DNA of 64,000 nucleotides from Chloroflexi bacterium B3_Chlor (GTDB lineage Bacteria > Chloroflexota > Anaerolineae > UBA7937 > B3-Chlor): the NCBI GenBank assembly GCA_005223035.1, contig NJBK01000006.1, positions 1 through 64,000 of the forward strand, read 5' to 3'. The translations under genes and the position numbers were made by a program. The notes under the pieces were generated by a model. That model ran no database searches, had not been told where the DNA came from, and saw only the letters and a program-made list of their open reading frames with translations. Shown here in pieces: positions 1 to 7,942 of this stretch (the stretch's first letter is position 1; each line of letters opens with the position of its first letter).

Positions 1-105
1 TTGGAAACGGTGGTGAGACACCTCAGCACTGCAGTCCGTGGCCGTGCAGAAGGAGACCTGGAAGCTGAGGGGTCTCGTATCCAGACGGAGCCCGCACTCC
101 CATGA
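1..105 (+). CDS. C-terminal end of an unidentified protein (5' truncated by window)
   Basis: Frame 1 is open from the first base to a TGA at 103-105, giving the last 34 residues of a protein ending in ...TEPALP. The stop overlaps the ATG of the next gene (ATGA at 102-105), the usual sign of translational coupling, so this fragment and the 1003-residue protein are probably partners in one operon. The visible part is too short and polar to assign a family. The coupling is seen directly; that this is coding is inferred from the overlap. Confidence 0.5.
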   Translation: METVVRHLSTAVRGRAEGDLEAEGSRIQTEPALP

Positions 106-3100
106 AGGTAGACTTCTACGCCAAGGCAGATTTGCTTGACGAACTCAAGAGTGCCCACGCACCGAGCACCCGGCAGGTGGCTCAGGCGCTGGAGTTGTTA
201 GAACGGGAGGAGTACGAGCGGTACTTCTTCCACGCCTTGGACAATCCGGCTTGGCTGGAGCCGCTGTATGACCACGGTGTCTTCAGACAACCCCCGCCGA
301 TAGTACGGACACCGACAGGTACAGAGTGCCCCTACTGGGCCGCTTCGCCATATCTGACCAGCATGGCTGGCGTTACTCCAGAATTGGTACTGAGCATCGC
401 CTTGGAGATGGAAACCGACAACCCGGGCGTCTATCTCAACCTGATTCGGGCCGCGACTGCGATGCCGGCCGACAAGGCTGCACAGGTCGTGCGTTCTGTG
501 GTGCGATGGCTTACCTCCTCGGACCTTTGGCTGGACATGCTGGCAGATGCCTCGCAAGAACTGATGGCGCACCTGGCTCAGCACAACGAGTTTGAGTCGG
601 CACTCCAACTCCTTGAAGCTCTAACCGAGCCTGAGATCAGGGAAAGATCGATACCGGTGGGCGAAGGCGAATATCGTGTCTCACGCGACGCGAGGCCGCG
701 GTACAGGAGTTGGTATGTCAAGCAATTGATGGAAAGGAGGTTGCCTGCGCTATCCAAGCTGGATCCGCTTGCAGTGACAGAAGTGTTGCAGAGCCAGCTG
801 CGAAAGTGTATGCAGATCGAAGAGCGTGAGGCCGCAGGCGAGGACGGATCCCACATATGGCGGCCCGCCATCGAAGACCATCCTCAGAACTGGGGACACG
901 ACGATCTCAAGAAGATGCTGACGGTAGGGCTCCGTGACGCGTTGGAGCACGCCGTCGACGATTGCCCTGACCGACTCAGGCACACGGTGGAGCAATACCT
1001 GACGGATCCTCTCTCCATCTTCCGACGACTGGGCCTGCACATCCTGCGACTGGGCTGCGAACAGTACCGGGACTTGGTCGTCGATGTCTTGCTCAACCCC
1101 CAGTTCCCAGAGGATCCGAGAGTTCATCACGAGTACTATCTTCTCCTTCAGGGCGAATTCGCGAAACTACCGGGGGAGGCGAAACTAGGAATCCTGGGCA
1201 GAGTTGATGAGGGTCCCGACGTGGAAGCGTACATCAGGAGAGTCAGGGGCATGACGGGATCACCGCCTTGCCTTGACGAGATGGATCGATACCAACGGCA
1301 TTGGCGACTCCAGCGACTCACCCCCTTTGCCCACGCCCTGACCGGCAAGTGGAAAACCAGGTATCAGGACCTCTTGTCAGAATTCGGCGAGCCTGAGCAC
1401 CCGGAGTTCCTCGTGTGGAGTAGCACAACCTGGATGGGGCCTACCAGTCCAAAGAAGAAAGATGACGTCGCCGTCATGGGGCCGAGCCGGACACTGGAGT
1501 ATCTCAAGACATTCCAACCGACGGGGGACTTCTTCGACCATTCCAGGGAGGGGGTCGCGCGAGAGTTGGAGTCTGCTGTGAAGCTGAACCCCGCCGAATA
1601 CATCGAGATTGCTCGCGACTTTCTGACCGAACGCGTCCATCCGACCTACGTGTATCACCTGGTAATGGGCCTCCATGAGGCCTGGAAAGACGGAACCGAG
1701 CTCGACTGGAGCACCCTTCTGGCGTTCTTTGAGCCCATTTCGGTGGCTCTGATGGGCGAGGGGGACGCTCTGCCAGACGCGCCCCCCGTCATCGATGACG
1801 TCAGTTGGCGCGGCGTCACGATGGCGATCTGTCGCTTCCTCGCAGGCGCACTCCACCGGGACGACAGGGTTTTGCCGCCAGAGTTGATGCCGAACATCCG
1901 CGATATCCTACTTCGATTCATCCAAGATCCAGACCCGACCCCAGAGGACGAAAAGAGGCGCGCCCACACCGACACGGACTGGGTGAACGTGAGGATCAAT
2001 ACCGGCCGCGGCGTGGCAGCATTCGCACTGCTGGAGTACGCCCTACGCTACGCCAGGATGCGCAAGGCGGAGTATGAGGCAGGTGAACCGAAGGGTGGTC
2101 ATCCGTATCCGTGCAGGTTTGAGCAAGCCGCGCGTGACGCATTCACCAGAATGCTCGACAAGACCAAGGAACCCAGCGCGGCCGTGCACTCGCTTTTCGG
2201 GGAGTTCCTGCCCAACTTCCTCTACCTCGATCACGATTGGACCGTTGACAACCTAGGACCGATCTTCCCACGGGGACTCGAGAAACAGCGATACTGGGAG
2301 GCGGCTTGGGAAGGGTACATGCTGTATTCCCCTCGGGTCTACAGGGAGCTTTACGGAGTACTGAGGCCGCAGTATTTCCTAGCCGTGCGCGCCCTCGGTG
2401 CAGATGACGTGTCCAGGCGATTGCGCAGCACGGAACATGCGCTCGCTCAGCACATCGCAATTGCCTATAGAATGGGATACGAGGAACTGGGGATACCTTC
2501 CGCCACAGCACCCTCGGACATCGAGGAAGAACGAGCGCAGCAATCCCTCTTGTCTGCATTCCTGGAGGTGGCATCCGACGAACTTAGAGGGACCCTTGCG
2601 CGGGGACTCGGTGCAGAGCTGCGCTCGGACGAGAGCGTAGACCCGAACGTCTGGCTTCGTTTGCGCGAGTACTGGCGGGCTCGGGTGCTGGCAGTCCACG
2701 GAGCGCCCGACGCCTACGAAATGGACCGAGAGCTATCAGCCTTCGCCTCGTGGGTTCACGGAGTTCCCGAAGGACTGGATACCCTCGCTCCATTGCTGCG
2801 TGCCACCATAGACCACCTCACCACCGGGTACGACGCTCACCAACTGCTGGAGTACCTGTCGAGGCAGTCCAAGAACCATCCCAGACTGGCGGCTGACATG
2901 CTGGCTCGACTGTTGGAGCGACAAGCAGTGTTGGGCACCGGACCCGCCACCGACAGAATCTATCTCATCGGTGCTGAGCAGCAAATCTGGGACATCCTGG
3001 AAAACGCCATGTCCGCCGACGATTCAGCCCGAGAGACTGCTATATCCGTCATCAACCTGCTGGGCGAACGAGGCGACTACCGGTACCGTGACTTGCTCAC

Positions 3101-3113
3101 TGAGGCGAGTTGA
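102..3113 (+). CDS. large helical protein of unknown function (1003 aa)
   Basis: I do not recognise this protein. It is 1003 residues, with no signal peptide, membrane segment or nucleotide-binding motif that I can see. It is rich in Leu, Ala, Glu, Arg and Trp in short amphipathic helices, as in HEAT- or TPR-like alpha solenoids. An N-terminal stretch around residues 45-135 has the pattern ALDNPAWLEPL, then PYWAASPYL, then MPADKAAQVV. This looks like a helical-repeat scaffold of the kind that often sits beside an ATPase or nuclease partner. It starts inside the stop codon of the upstream gene, so the partner is cut off by the window edge. Function is not assignable; a cytoplasmic scaffold or conflict-system role is only a guess. 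Confidence 0.75.
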   Translation: MKVDFYAKADLLDELKSAHAPSTRQVAQALELLEREEYERYFFHALDNPAWLEPLYDHGVFRQPPPIVRTPTGTECPYWAASPYLTSMAGVTPELVLSIALEMETDNPGVYLNLIRAATAMPADKAAQVVRSVVRWLTSSDLWLDMLADASQELMAHLAQHNEFESALQLLEALTEPEIRERSIPVGEGEYRVSRDARPRYRSWYVKQLMERRLPALSKLDPLAVTEVLQSQLRKCMQIEEREAAGEDGSHIWRPAIEDHPQNWGHDDLKKMLTVGLRDALEHAVDDCPDRLRHTVEQYLTDPLSIFRRLGLHILRLGCEQYRDLVVDVLLNPQFPEDPRVHHEYYLLLQGEFAKLPGEAKLGILGRVDEGPDVEAYIRRVRGMTGSPPCLDEMDRYQRHWRLQRLTPFAHALTGKWKTRYQDLLSEFGEPEHPEFLVWSSTTWMGPTSPKKKDDVAVMGPSRTLEYLKTFQPTGDFFDHSREGVARELESAVKLNPAEYIEIARDFLTERVHPTYVYHLVMGLHEAWKDGTELDWSTLLAFFEPISVALMGEGDALPDAPPVIDDVSWRGVTMAICRFLAGALHRDDRVLPPELMPNIRDILLRFIQDPDPTPEDEKRRAHTDTDWVNVRINTGRGVAAFALLEYALRYARMRKAEYEAGEPKGGHPYPCRFEQAARDAFTRMLDKTKEPSAAVHSLFGEFLPNFLYLDHDWTVDNLGPIFPRGLEKQRYWEAAWEGYMLYSPRVYRELYGVLRPQYFLAVRALGADDVSRRLRSTEHALAQHIAIAYRMGYEELGIPSATAPSDIEEERAQQSLLSAFLEVASDELRGTLARGLGAELRSDESVDPNVWLRLREYWRARVLAVHGAPDAYEMDRELSAFASWVHGVPEGLDTLAPLLRATIDHLTTGYDAHQLLEYLSRQSKNHPRLAADMLARLLERQAVLGTGPATDRIYLIGAEQQIWDILENAMSADDSARETAISVINLLGERGDYRYRDLLTEAS

Positions 3114-3230
3114 CAAGCATTGATCCTCTGCAGCGGCTCTGTCTGAAACCCGCTCGCCCAACACAGAGACTGACTGCCCAGCTCCCCCTCCACTCCGAAG
3201 CCAACTCTCACAGCACTAGCTCTCCCCGGA

Positions 3231-3242
3231 CCCACGCGTGGG
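3231..3242. repeat. 12-bp perfect palindrome CCCACGCGTGGG
   Basis: A perfect 12-bp palindrome lies in the 287-bp gap between the 1003-residue gene and the lipoprotein gene, about 90 bp upstream of the predicted promoter. It could be an operator, but it has no second copy in this gap. The rest of 3114-3330 holds nothing I can recognise. Confidence 0.3.
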
Positions 3243-3330
3243 CGGAGGCCTAGGTCTGAAAGCCCGTCCGCACTGCCTATCCGACAGACTTGCTGGAGCA
3301 AGCCCACGATTCCAGGCACGGGAACGACGT

Positions 3331-3359
3331 TTGACTTTGCCAACCGCCACCCTTATGAT
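3331..3359 (+). promoter_or_regulatory. sigma70-like promoter of the glycosidase-like lipoprotein
   Basis: TTGACT (3331-3336), a 17-bp spacer and TATGAT (3354-3359) lie about 40 bp upstream of the ATG at 3401. Confidence 0.5.
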
Positions 3360-3400
3360 GGACTCGTTGTTCGACCAAGCCTGTACTGGATGGTGTAGCA

Positions 3401-4597
3401 ATGTCAAAATCTGCAAGTCTTATTCTGGCCGCACTGGCCCTGTTCTTCTTACTGATCGCCTGCACTCTGCCCTCCGCCGTCAAAGAGGAACCCTCTCCCC
3501 CTCCATCGCCACCGATAGCGACTGCGACTATGGCAACCCTGGTTCCCACCAAAACGGACACGCCTGAACCGACAGGCACGCGAGAACCTGGACCTGGCAG
3601 GACCGAAACGCCCATCCCAGCGAGTCCAACGCCGACTGAGATCTGGATGATGGAACTGGAGGATTGGCCTGCGATGACGCGGCAGGAGTGGCCACGGCCC
3701 ACCCAGGACAACGGCCTCTGCATTCACTTCATCCCCTCCGCATATCATAAGGCAGAGGACCTGGACCACCACATCGCCCGCATGGTAAGCATGAGGATGA
3801 AATGGGCGCTGGTCATCTACGCCGATGAGATACAGCTGGAGATGGCGGCGACGAAGTTCAGGGACGCGGGCATCACCGTGGTCTGGCGCAGGATGCTCTA
3901 CCCCGACGAGAGGTATTTCGATTGGGGCCGCGACGTCCAGCTTCTACAAAGCCTGGGCATGCCGCCTTACATGCAAATCTACAACGAGCCTAGCCTGGAG
4001 GTCCTTTGGGAAGACCCGCCCGTCACCAGGCTGCGCTTCACGGAGAACCTACTTCGAGCAGCACGGGACGTGTATAACGCAGGTGGCTACGTCGGCCTCC
4101 AGTTCGTTGACCCACAATGGCTCAGAGATGCCCTGTTCGAGATCAGGCTCCACGGAGGGGAGCCGATCTTCGGGCGCATGTTCTTCGTCCCCCACCCATA
4201 CGGCCTCAACCATCCGCCATCCTACCAGGAAGACCTCAACGCCGTGCTGGGATTCCTCCATTTCGCCAACGTATTCCAAGAAGAGATCGGCTTCGTGCCT
4301 CCCATGACCGCGGGTGAAGGAGGCTGGAAGTACGGAGCGACCGACGATGACCGCTTTTCGCGCATAGACGACCAAGTCCACCGCGACTACCACCTGGAGG
4401 TGTTCAACTGGTTCCGTACCGGGACCCTCTCCAACGGCGAGCCTCTGTCCGACTACCTCTTCGCTTTCTGCCCCTGGCTTCTGTCCTCCAAGATGGACGA
4501 CAGTGCCTGGTTCGACAGTTTCGCCGGGGACCGTGTCCTGACCATCGAGGCGGTCAGGAACATGCCGCCTTTCACTCGTCGCTTCACATGGGACTAG
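3401..4597 (+). CDS. secreted lipoprotein with glycoside hydrolase (clan GH-A-like) fold
   Basis: The 398-residue product begins with a lipoprotein signal peptide ending LLIAC (lipid Cys21). A Pro/Thr/Ser-rich spacer to about residue 80 would hold the enzyme off the membrane. The rest resembles a TIM-barrel glycosidase: MQIYNEPS places Glu196 in the Asn-Glu-Pro signature of the clan GH-A acid/base, and GEGGW near residue 305 is a plausible strand-7 nucleophile (Glu306). No subfamily can be named with confidence, and substrate is unknown; a 1,4-beta-glycanase-like role outside the cell is the best inference. It is monocistronic with its own promoter just upstream. Confidence 0.7.
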   Translation: MSKSASLILAALALFFLLIACTLPSAVKEEPSPPPSPPIATATMATLVPTKTDTPEPTGTREPGPGRTETPIPASPTPTEIWMMELEDWPAMTRQEWPRPTQDNGLCIHFIPSAYHKAEDLDHHIARMVSMRMKWALVIYADEIQLEMAATKFRDAGITVVWRRMLYPDERYFDWGRDVQLLQSLGMPPYMQIYNEPSLEVLWEDPPVTRLRFTENLLRAARDVYNAGGYVGLQFVDPQWLRDALFEIRLHGGEPIFGRMFFVPHPYGLNHPPSYQEDLNAVLGFLHFANVFQEEIGFVPPMTAGEGGWKYGATDDDRFSRIDDQVHRDYHLEVFNWFRTGTLSNGEPLSDYLFAFCPWLLSSKMDDSAWFDSFAGDRVLTIEAVRNMPPFTRRFTWD

Positions 4598-4674
4598 TGA
4601 TTCCCGCCTGGCAAATGGACTAGACGAGGGTGTGGAAAAACGCCTCCTGAAGCTGGCTCTGGACTACGAATTCA

Positions 4675-4728
4675 GCCGCACAGCAGACTATTGAAGTCCC
4701 GCAGGGACTTGCTAACCTTAGCGCGGGA
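4675..4728 (+). repeat. 54-bp imperfect direct repeat, copy 1 (REP-like)
   Basis: This copy matches 4847-4900 at 49 of 54 positions by eye. It contains the inverted repeat AAGTCCC-GCA-GGGACTT, so the transcript would form a short hairpin. It sits in the 355-bp gap between the convergent lipoprotein and CPBP genes; nothing else coding is visible there. Confidence 0.7.
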
Positions 4729-4846
4729 ATTCATTCCGGCGCGACCCAACCCAGTTGCAGAGAACCGTGACGAAACGGAATCTTCCAGCCCAGGCCATCC
4801 CGTCCGAGCCAGAGTCGCTGCGGAGCCCGTCCGGCGTGCGAATCCC

Positions 4847-4915
4847 GCCGCACAGCACACTATTGAAGTCCCGGAGGGACTTGCTGACTCTAGCGCGGGA
4901 CTAGAAGTCCCGCGC
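4847..4915 (+). repeat. 54-bp direct repeat copy 2 with a perfect 10-bp hairpin
   Basis: The second copy (4847-4900) keeps the AAGTCCC/GGGACTT hairpin with loop GGA. It runs into a perfect 10-bp stem, GCGCGGGACT-AGA-AGTCCCGCGC (4893-4915). Because it lies between two convergent genes, the hairpin could serve as a bidirectional terminator, although no long T run follows on either strand. Confidence 0.65.
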
Positions 4916-4952
4916 CGTCCCGATTCTTCCAATCCTATTCATACTGCACAGC

Positions 4953-5585
4953 TCAGGCGACTAGTCCGGCGAACTCCTGAGGCAGCAAGGGGAGGATGAA
5001 GAGGACGAAATGGACAATGCTCTGGCAGGCCAGGCTCGCCCCGAAGCCGTAAAGACTACGCACGTAGCTGTACACGAAGCCCAGCAGGCCCATGCCTGCC
5101 ACCAGCGCTGCCAAGACCGGGAGATAGTCCCCAAGAGTGAAAGGCAGGAAGTACGGCGCTGCCGCTCCCGCATACAGCAGCACCGCGGAAAGCAGTCCCT
5201 TTTCTCTTTGGACGAAACCGCGAAAGTACAACGCCTCGATGACGGGCATGACGAGGACCAGAGCCCAGAAGAGGATCAGACTGCTATCCAGAGGAAAGAG
5301 ACGTCTAGAGGTTGCCAGCAAGAAGTCTCGCGCCAGCAACGCCACAGGCAGGGAGATGAGGAGGCCGGCCACGACGCCGCGACCGAGGTCGGAGAAGTGG
5401 TACGCGAACTGTATCCTACGGCCCGGAGAGTAGGCCACTGTGAGGATCAGCAGCGCCAACCACATCAGGGTCAGGCGGAGGAGCTGGTCCAGTCGCCACG
5501 TCGCCACCCCCACCACAGAGAAGATTGCGAAAGCGAGATAAGCATCCAGGTCCGCCCGGCGCCGCCCTCCCCGCTTGCGCGCCAC
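4953..5585 (-). CDS. CPBP-family (CAAX-protease-like) membrane protein, degenerate active site
   Basis: The 210-residue polytopic membrane protein has about six hydrophobic segments after a very basic N-terminus (RKRGGRRR). The segment VIEALYFRG (Glu117-Arg122) matches motif 1 of CPBP intramembrane metalloproteases, EExxxR, but the second Glu is Ala118. A second conserved-looking stretch, CQSIVHF, could supply the motif-2 His. Loss of one motif-1 Glu suggests a weak or inactive protease, or a role in membrane anchoring. The GTG start lies two bases after the threonine aldolase stop, so the two are cotranscribed. Confidence 0.7.
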   Translation of the reverse strand: MARKRGGRRRADLDAYLAFAIFSVVGVATWRLDQLLRLTLMWLALLILTVAYSPGRRIQFAYHFSDLGRGVVAGLLISLPVALLARDFLLATSRRLFPLDSSLILFWALVLVMPVIEALYFRGFVQREKGLLSAVLLYAGAAAPYFLPFTLGDYLPVLAALVAGMGLLGFVYSYVRSLYGFGASLACQSIVHFVLFILPLLPQEFAGLVA

Positions 5586-5587
5586 GC

Positions 5588-6631
5588 CTAGGCCTTTCCT
5601 TCCACTACCTGTCGGAAGGCGTCCAAGGCCAGGAGTATGTCTTCCTCCTCTATGCCGTAATGAGTCACTGCCCGGAACTGCCGGTTACCAATGAATCCCA
5701 CTTTGACCCCTTGGTTCGCTAATCCCGTCACCACATCGGAGGGTGTCATCCGCTCCGTCACTAGGGAGAAGATGACGATGTCGCTCTGAACGGTATTCAG
5801 GTCTACGTCCAGTCCGTCTATCTCCTTCAACCCTTCGGCCAGCAATCGAGCATTTGTGTGGTCCTCGGCCAACCGATCCACCATCTCATTCAGGGCTACG
5901 ATGCCCGCCGCGGCGATGACGCCCGCCTGTCGCATGCCTCCGCCGACCATCTTGCGGTTCTTCCGCGCCCCGCTGATGAACTCCTTGTTCCCTGCCACTA
6001 TGGAGCCCACAGGGGCGGACAGGCCCTTGGAGAGGCAGAACATCACCGAATCCACGTTCCTGGTCAGTTCTTTGAGGTCGACGCCGAGGCTCACTGATGC
6101 GTTGAAGACACGCGCCCCGTCCAGATGCACAGGGATGCCCCTCTCTCTAACCGGAGTACAGATGGAGTCCATTTGGGCCGGACTGAGAGCGCAGCCGCCG
6201 CACCGGTTGTGAGTGTTCTCCAGGCAGACCAATCTTGTGGGCGGGAAGTGGATGTTCTCGCTACGAATTGCAGCCAACACTAGATCCGGATTCAGCATGC
6301 CATTGGGTTCGTTAGGTAGTATGTGGACCTGCACCCCTGCGAAGGCCGCGGCCGCCCCCACCTCAAAGAGGAAGGTGTGGGCCTTATCACCCATGATCAC
6401 CTCGTCACCCCGCCGGCAGTGGGTGAGAATGGATACGAGATTGCCCATCGTCCCGCTGGCCACAAAGAGCGCAGCCTCCTTCCCCACCTTCTCTGCGGCC
6501 AGGGCCTCCAACTCATTGACCGTGGGATCCTCCCCAAAAACGTCGTCGCCCACCTCTGCCTTGCACATCGCTTCACGCATGGCTGGGGTGGGCTGCGTAA
6601 CCGTATCACTGCGCAAGTCGATAATCTTCAT
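5588..6631 (-). CDS. ltaE: low-specificity L-threonine aldolase
   Basis: The 347-residue product matches PLP-dependent threonine aldolases over its full length: IDLRSDTVTQPTPAMR at the N-terminus, GDDVFGEDP, then an internal SKGLSAPVGS containing the Schiff-base lysine. It splits L-threonine or L-allo-threonine into glycine and acetaldehyde in the cytoplasm. The ATG at 6631 is preferred over a GTG two codons earlier because AGGAGGTG sits just ahead of it. The gap of 226 bp to the upstream asparaginase gene shows no clear promoter, so shared transcription is possible. Confidence 0.93.
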   Translation of the reverse strand: MKIIDLRSDTVTQPTPAMREAMCKAEVGDDVFGEDPTVNELEALAAEKVGKEAALFVASGTMGNLVSILTHCRRGDEVIMGDKAHTFLFEVGAAAAFAGVQVHILPNEPNGMLNPDLVLAAIRSENIHFPPTRLVCLENTHNRCGGCALSPAQMDSICTPVRERGIPVHLDGARVFNASVSLGVDLKELTRNVDSVMFCLSKGLSAPVGSIVAGNKEFISGARKNRKMVGGGMRQAGVIAAAGIVALNEMVDRLAEDHTNARLLAEGLKEIDGLDVDLNTVQSDIVIFSLVTERMTPSDVVTGLANQGVKVGFIGNRQFRAVTHYGIEEEDILLALDAFRQVVEGKA

Positions 6632-6857
6632 CGTCACCTCCTATCCCACTGTGTCCTCTCCAACTGCGAACCGCAGCGCGATAGATACAGGCTGCTGACA
6701 CCAAAGGGTAGAGAGTCTTTCTCGATACTTCCTGACCTCGTGGAAGACCATTATGGCGAGAACAGAAGTGGAATACACAGATTCAGCCCAACAACGGCCA
6801 GGCGAACGCAGGCCAGAATCACCGTAGGGCCAAGCGATGGAGTGTGCGAGCACCGCA

Positions 6858-7757
6858 TCAGATTCCCACCACCGGCTCCTCCATGTCCTCGCGCAGATAG
6901 GCATAGGCCATGGTTGGGGTACTGAACGCGTAGCCGACGTTGCCGTGGCGATCCACCATGATGAGACCGCCTCTGCCGTCCACCTTCTCCTGCAGAAGCT
7001 GCACTGCCAGTAGAGCTGCCTCTTGGACGGGTTTGCCGTCCTTCAATAGCTGCACCGCGCTGTGGGCCAGTGCCACCCTGATGATTCCTTCGCCCTGCCC
7101 GGTACAGGCGGCTCCTCCCAGACCGTTGTCGGCGTAGATACCACAACCTATCAAAGGCGAATCGCCTACTCGACCAGGATGCTTGAACGGCCTCCCTCCG
7201 GTCGAGTTGCCCGCCGCTATGTTGCCCTGATGGTCCATAGCCACTGCGCCCACGGTGTCTGATCGAACGGCCCCATCAGCGCCTCGGACAGCAGGTGCGG
7301 TCTCCGAACGCTGGGCTTCCCACAGCCTCAACTCCCTCTCCACCACGAGTTCTTCGCTGCTGCACTCCTCAATCCCCGCCCCCCGGGCGAACAAAACTGC
7401 GCCCTCACCCACTATGAATATGTACTCGCTTTCCAGGACGCGCCTGGCAAGTGTGATGGGATTCTTGATGGTCTGAACTGCAGCCACCGCCCCCGCTTGC
7501 AGGCCGGCGCCTTCCATGATGCTGGCATCCAGCTCTACCTGGCCCTCGGCGTTCAAGACCGATCCTGTACCGGCATTGAGAGCCGGAGAGTCCTCCATCA
7601 CTCTGATGGCGGCTTCCACCGCATCGAGGGCATGCCCGCCCGAGTGTAGAATCTCCCAGCCTTCGAGGAGCGCCGCCCGGCACCCCGACCTGTGAGCCTC
7701 GATCAACTCAGGAGGGATATCCCAGGCCCCTCCGTGAACAATCAGCGATGCTTTCAA
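6858..7757 (-). CDS. iaaA: isoaspartyl peptidase / type III L-asparaginase (Ntn hydrolase)
   Basis: This is an N-terminal-nucleophile hydrolase of about 299 residues, beginning LIVHGGAWDIP. The autocleavage site is in DTVGAVAMD: cleavage before the Thr would yield the catalytic beta subunit, followed by GNIAAGNSTGG, the substrate-binding strand. It removes isoaspartyl residues from peptides and hydrolyses asparagine. The family start is best placed at the TTG at 7757, with GGAGACGGGG upstream; a frame extending 13 codons further (to 7796) begins with an unlikely Trp/Arg-rich stretch. It may supply aspartate from protein breakdown. Confidence 0.9.
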   Translation of the reverse strand: MKASLIVHGGAWDIPPELIEAHRSGCRAALLEGWEILHSGGHALDAVEAAIRVMEDSPALNAGTGSVLNAEGQVELDASIMEGAGLQAGAVAAVQTIKNPITLARRVLESEYIFIVGEGAVLFARGAGIEECSSEELVVERELRLWEAQRSETAPAVRGADGAVRSDTVGAVAMDHQGNIAAGNSTGGRPFKHPGRVGDSPLIGCGIYADNGLGGAACTGQGEGIIRVALAHSAVQLLKDGKPVQEAALLAVQLLQEKVDGRGGLIMVDRHGNVGYAFSTPTMAYAYLREDMEEPVVGI

Positions 7758-7833
7758 TCCCCGTCTCCACCACGAGATTGCGCAAGTCCGTGGCATACTA
7801 TTTTACCTTAAGGGCTGTGGCGTGTCAACGGAC

Positions 7834-7862
7834 TGGACAAGTTCGAGGAGATGTGGTATACT
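7834..7862 (+). promoter_or_regulatory. sigma70-like promoter of uvrB
   Basis: TGGACA (7834-7839), 17 bp and TATACT (7857-7862) precede uvrB, leaving a leader of about 70 nt. Confidence 0.6.
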
Positions 7863-7925
7863 AAAAGTTCGATCTTAAATTCTATGCTGAGCATTCGCGA
7901 GCAAGACCATACCTAGCTCGAACTT
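7839..7925. promoter_or_regulatory. three AAGTTCGA sites around the uvrB promoter
   Basis: AAGTTCGA occurs at 7839-7846 (in the spacer), at 7865-7872 (just after the -10) and, inverted as TCGAACTT, at 7918-7925 in the leader. Three copies of an 8-mer in 87 bp placed around a core promoter look like operator half-sites. GTTC half-sites are known from LexA boxes of several phyla, but neither the GAAC-N4-GTTC nor the GTTC-N7-GTTC arrangement is present here, so the binding protein is unknown. Confidence 0.4.
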
Positions 7926-7942
7926 CTTCGGAGGAAGCACGA

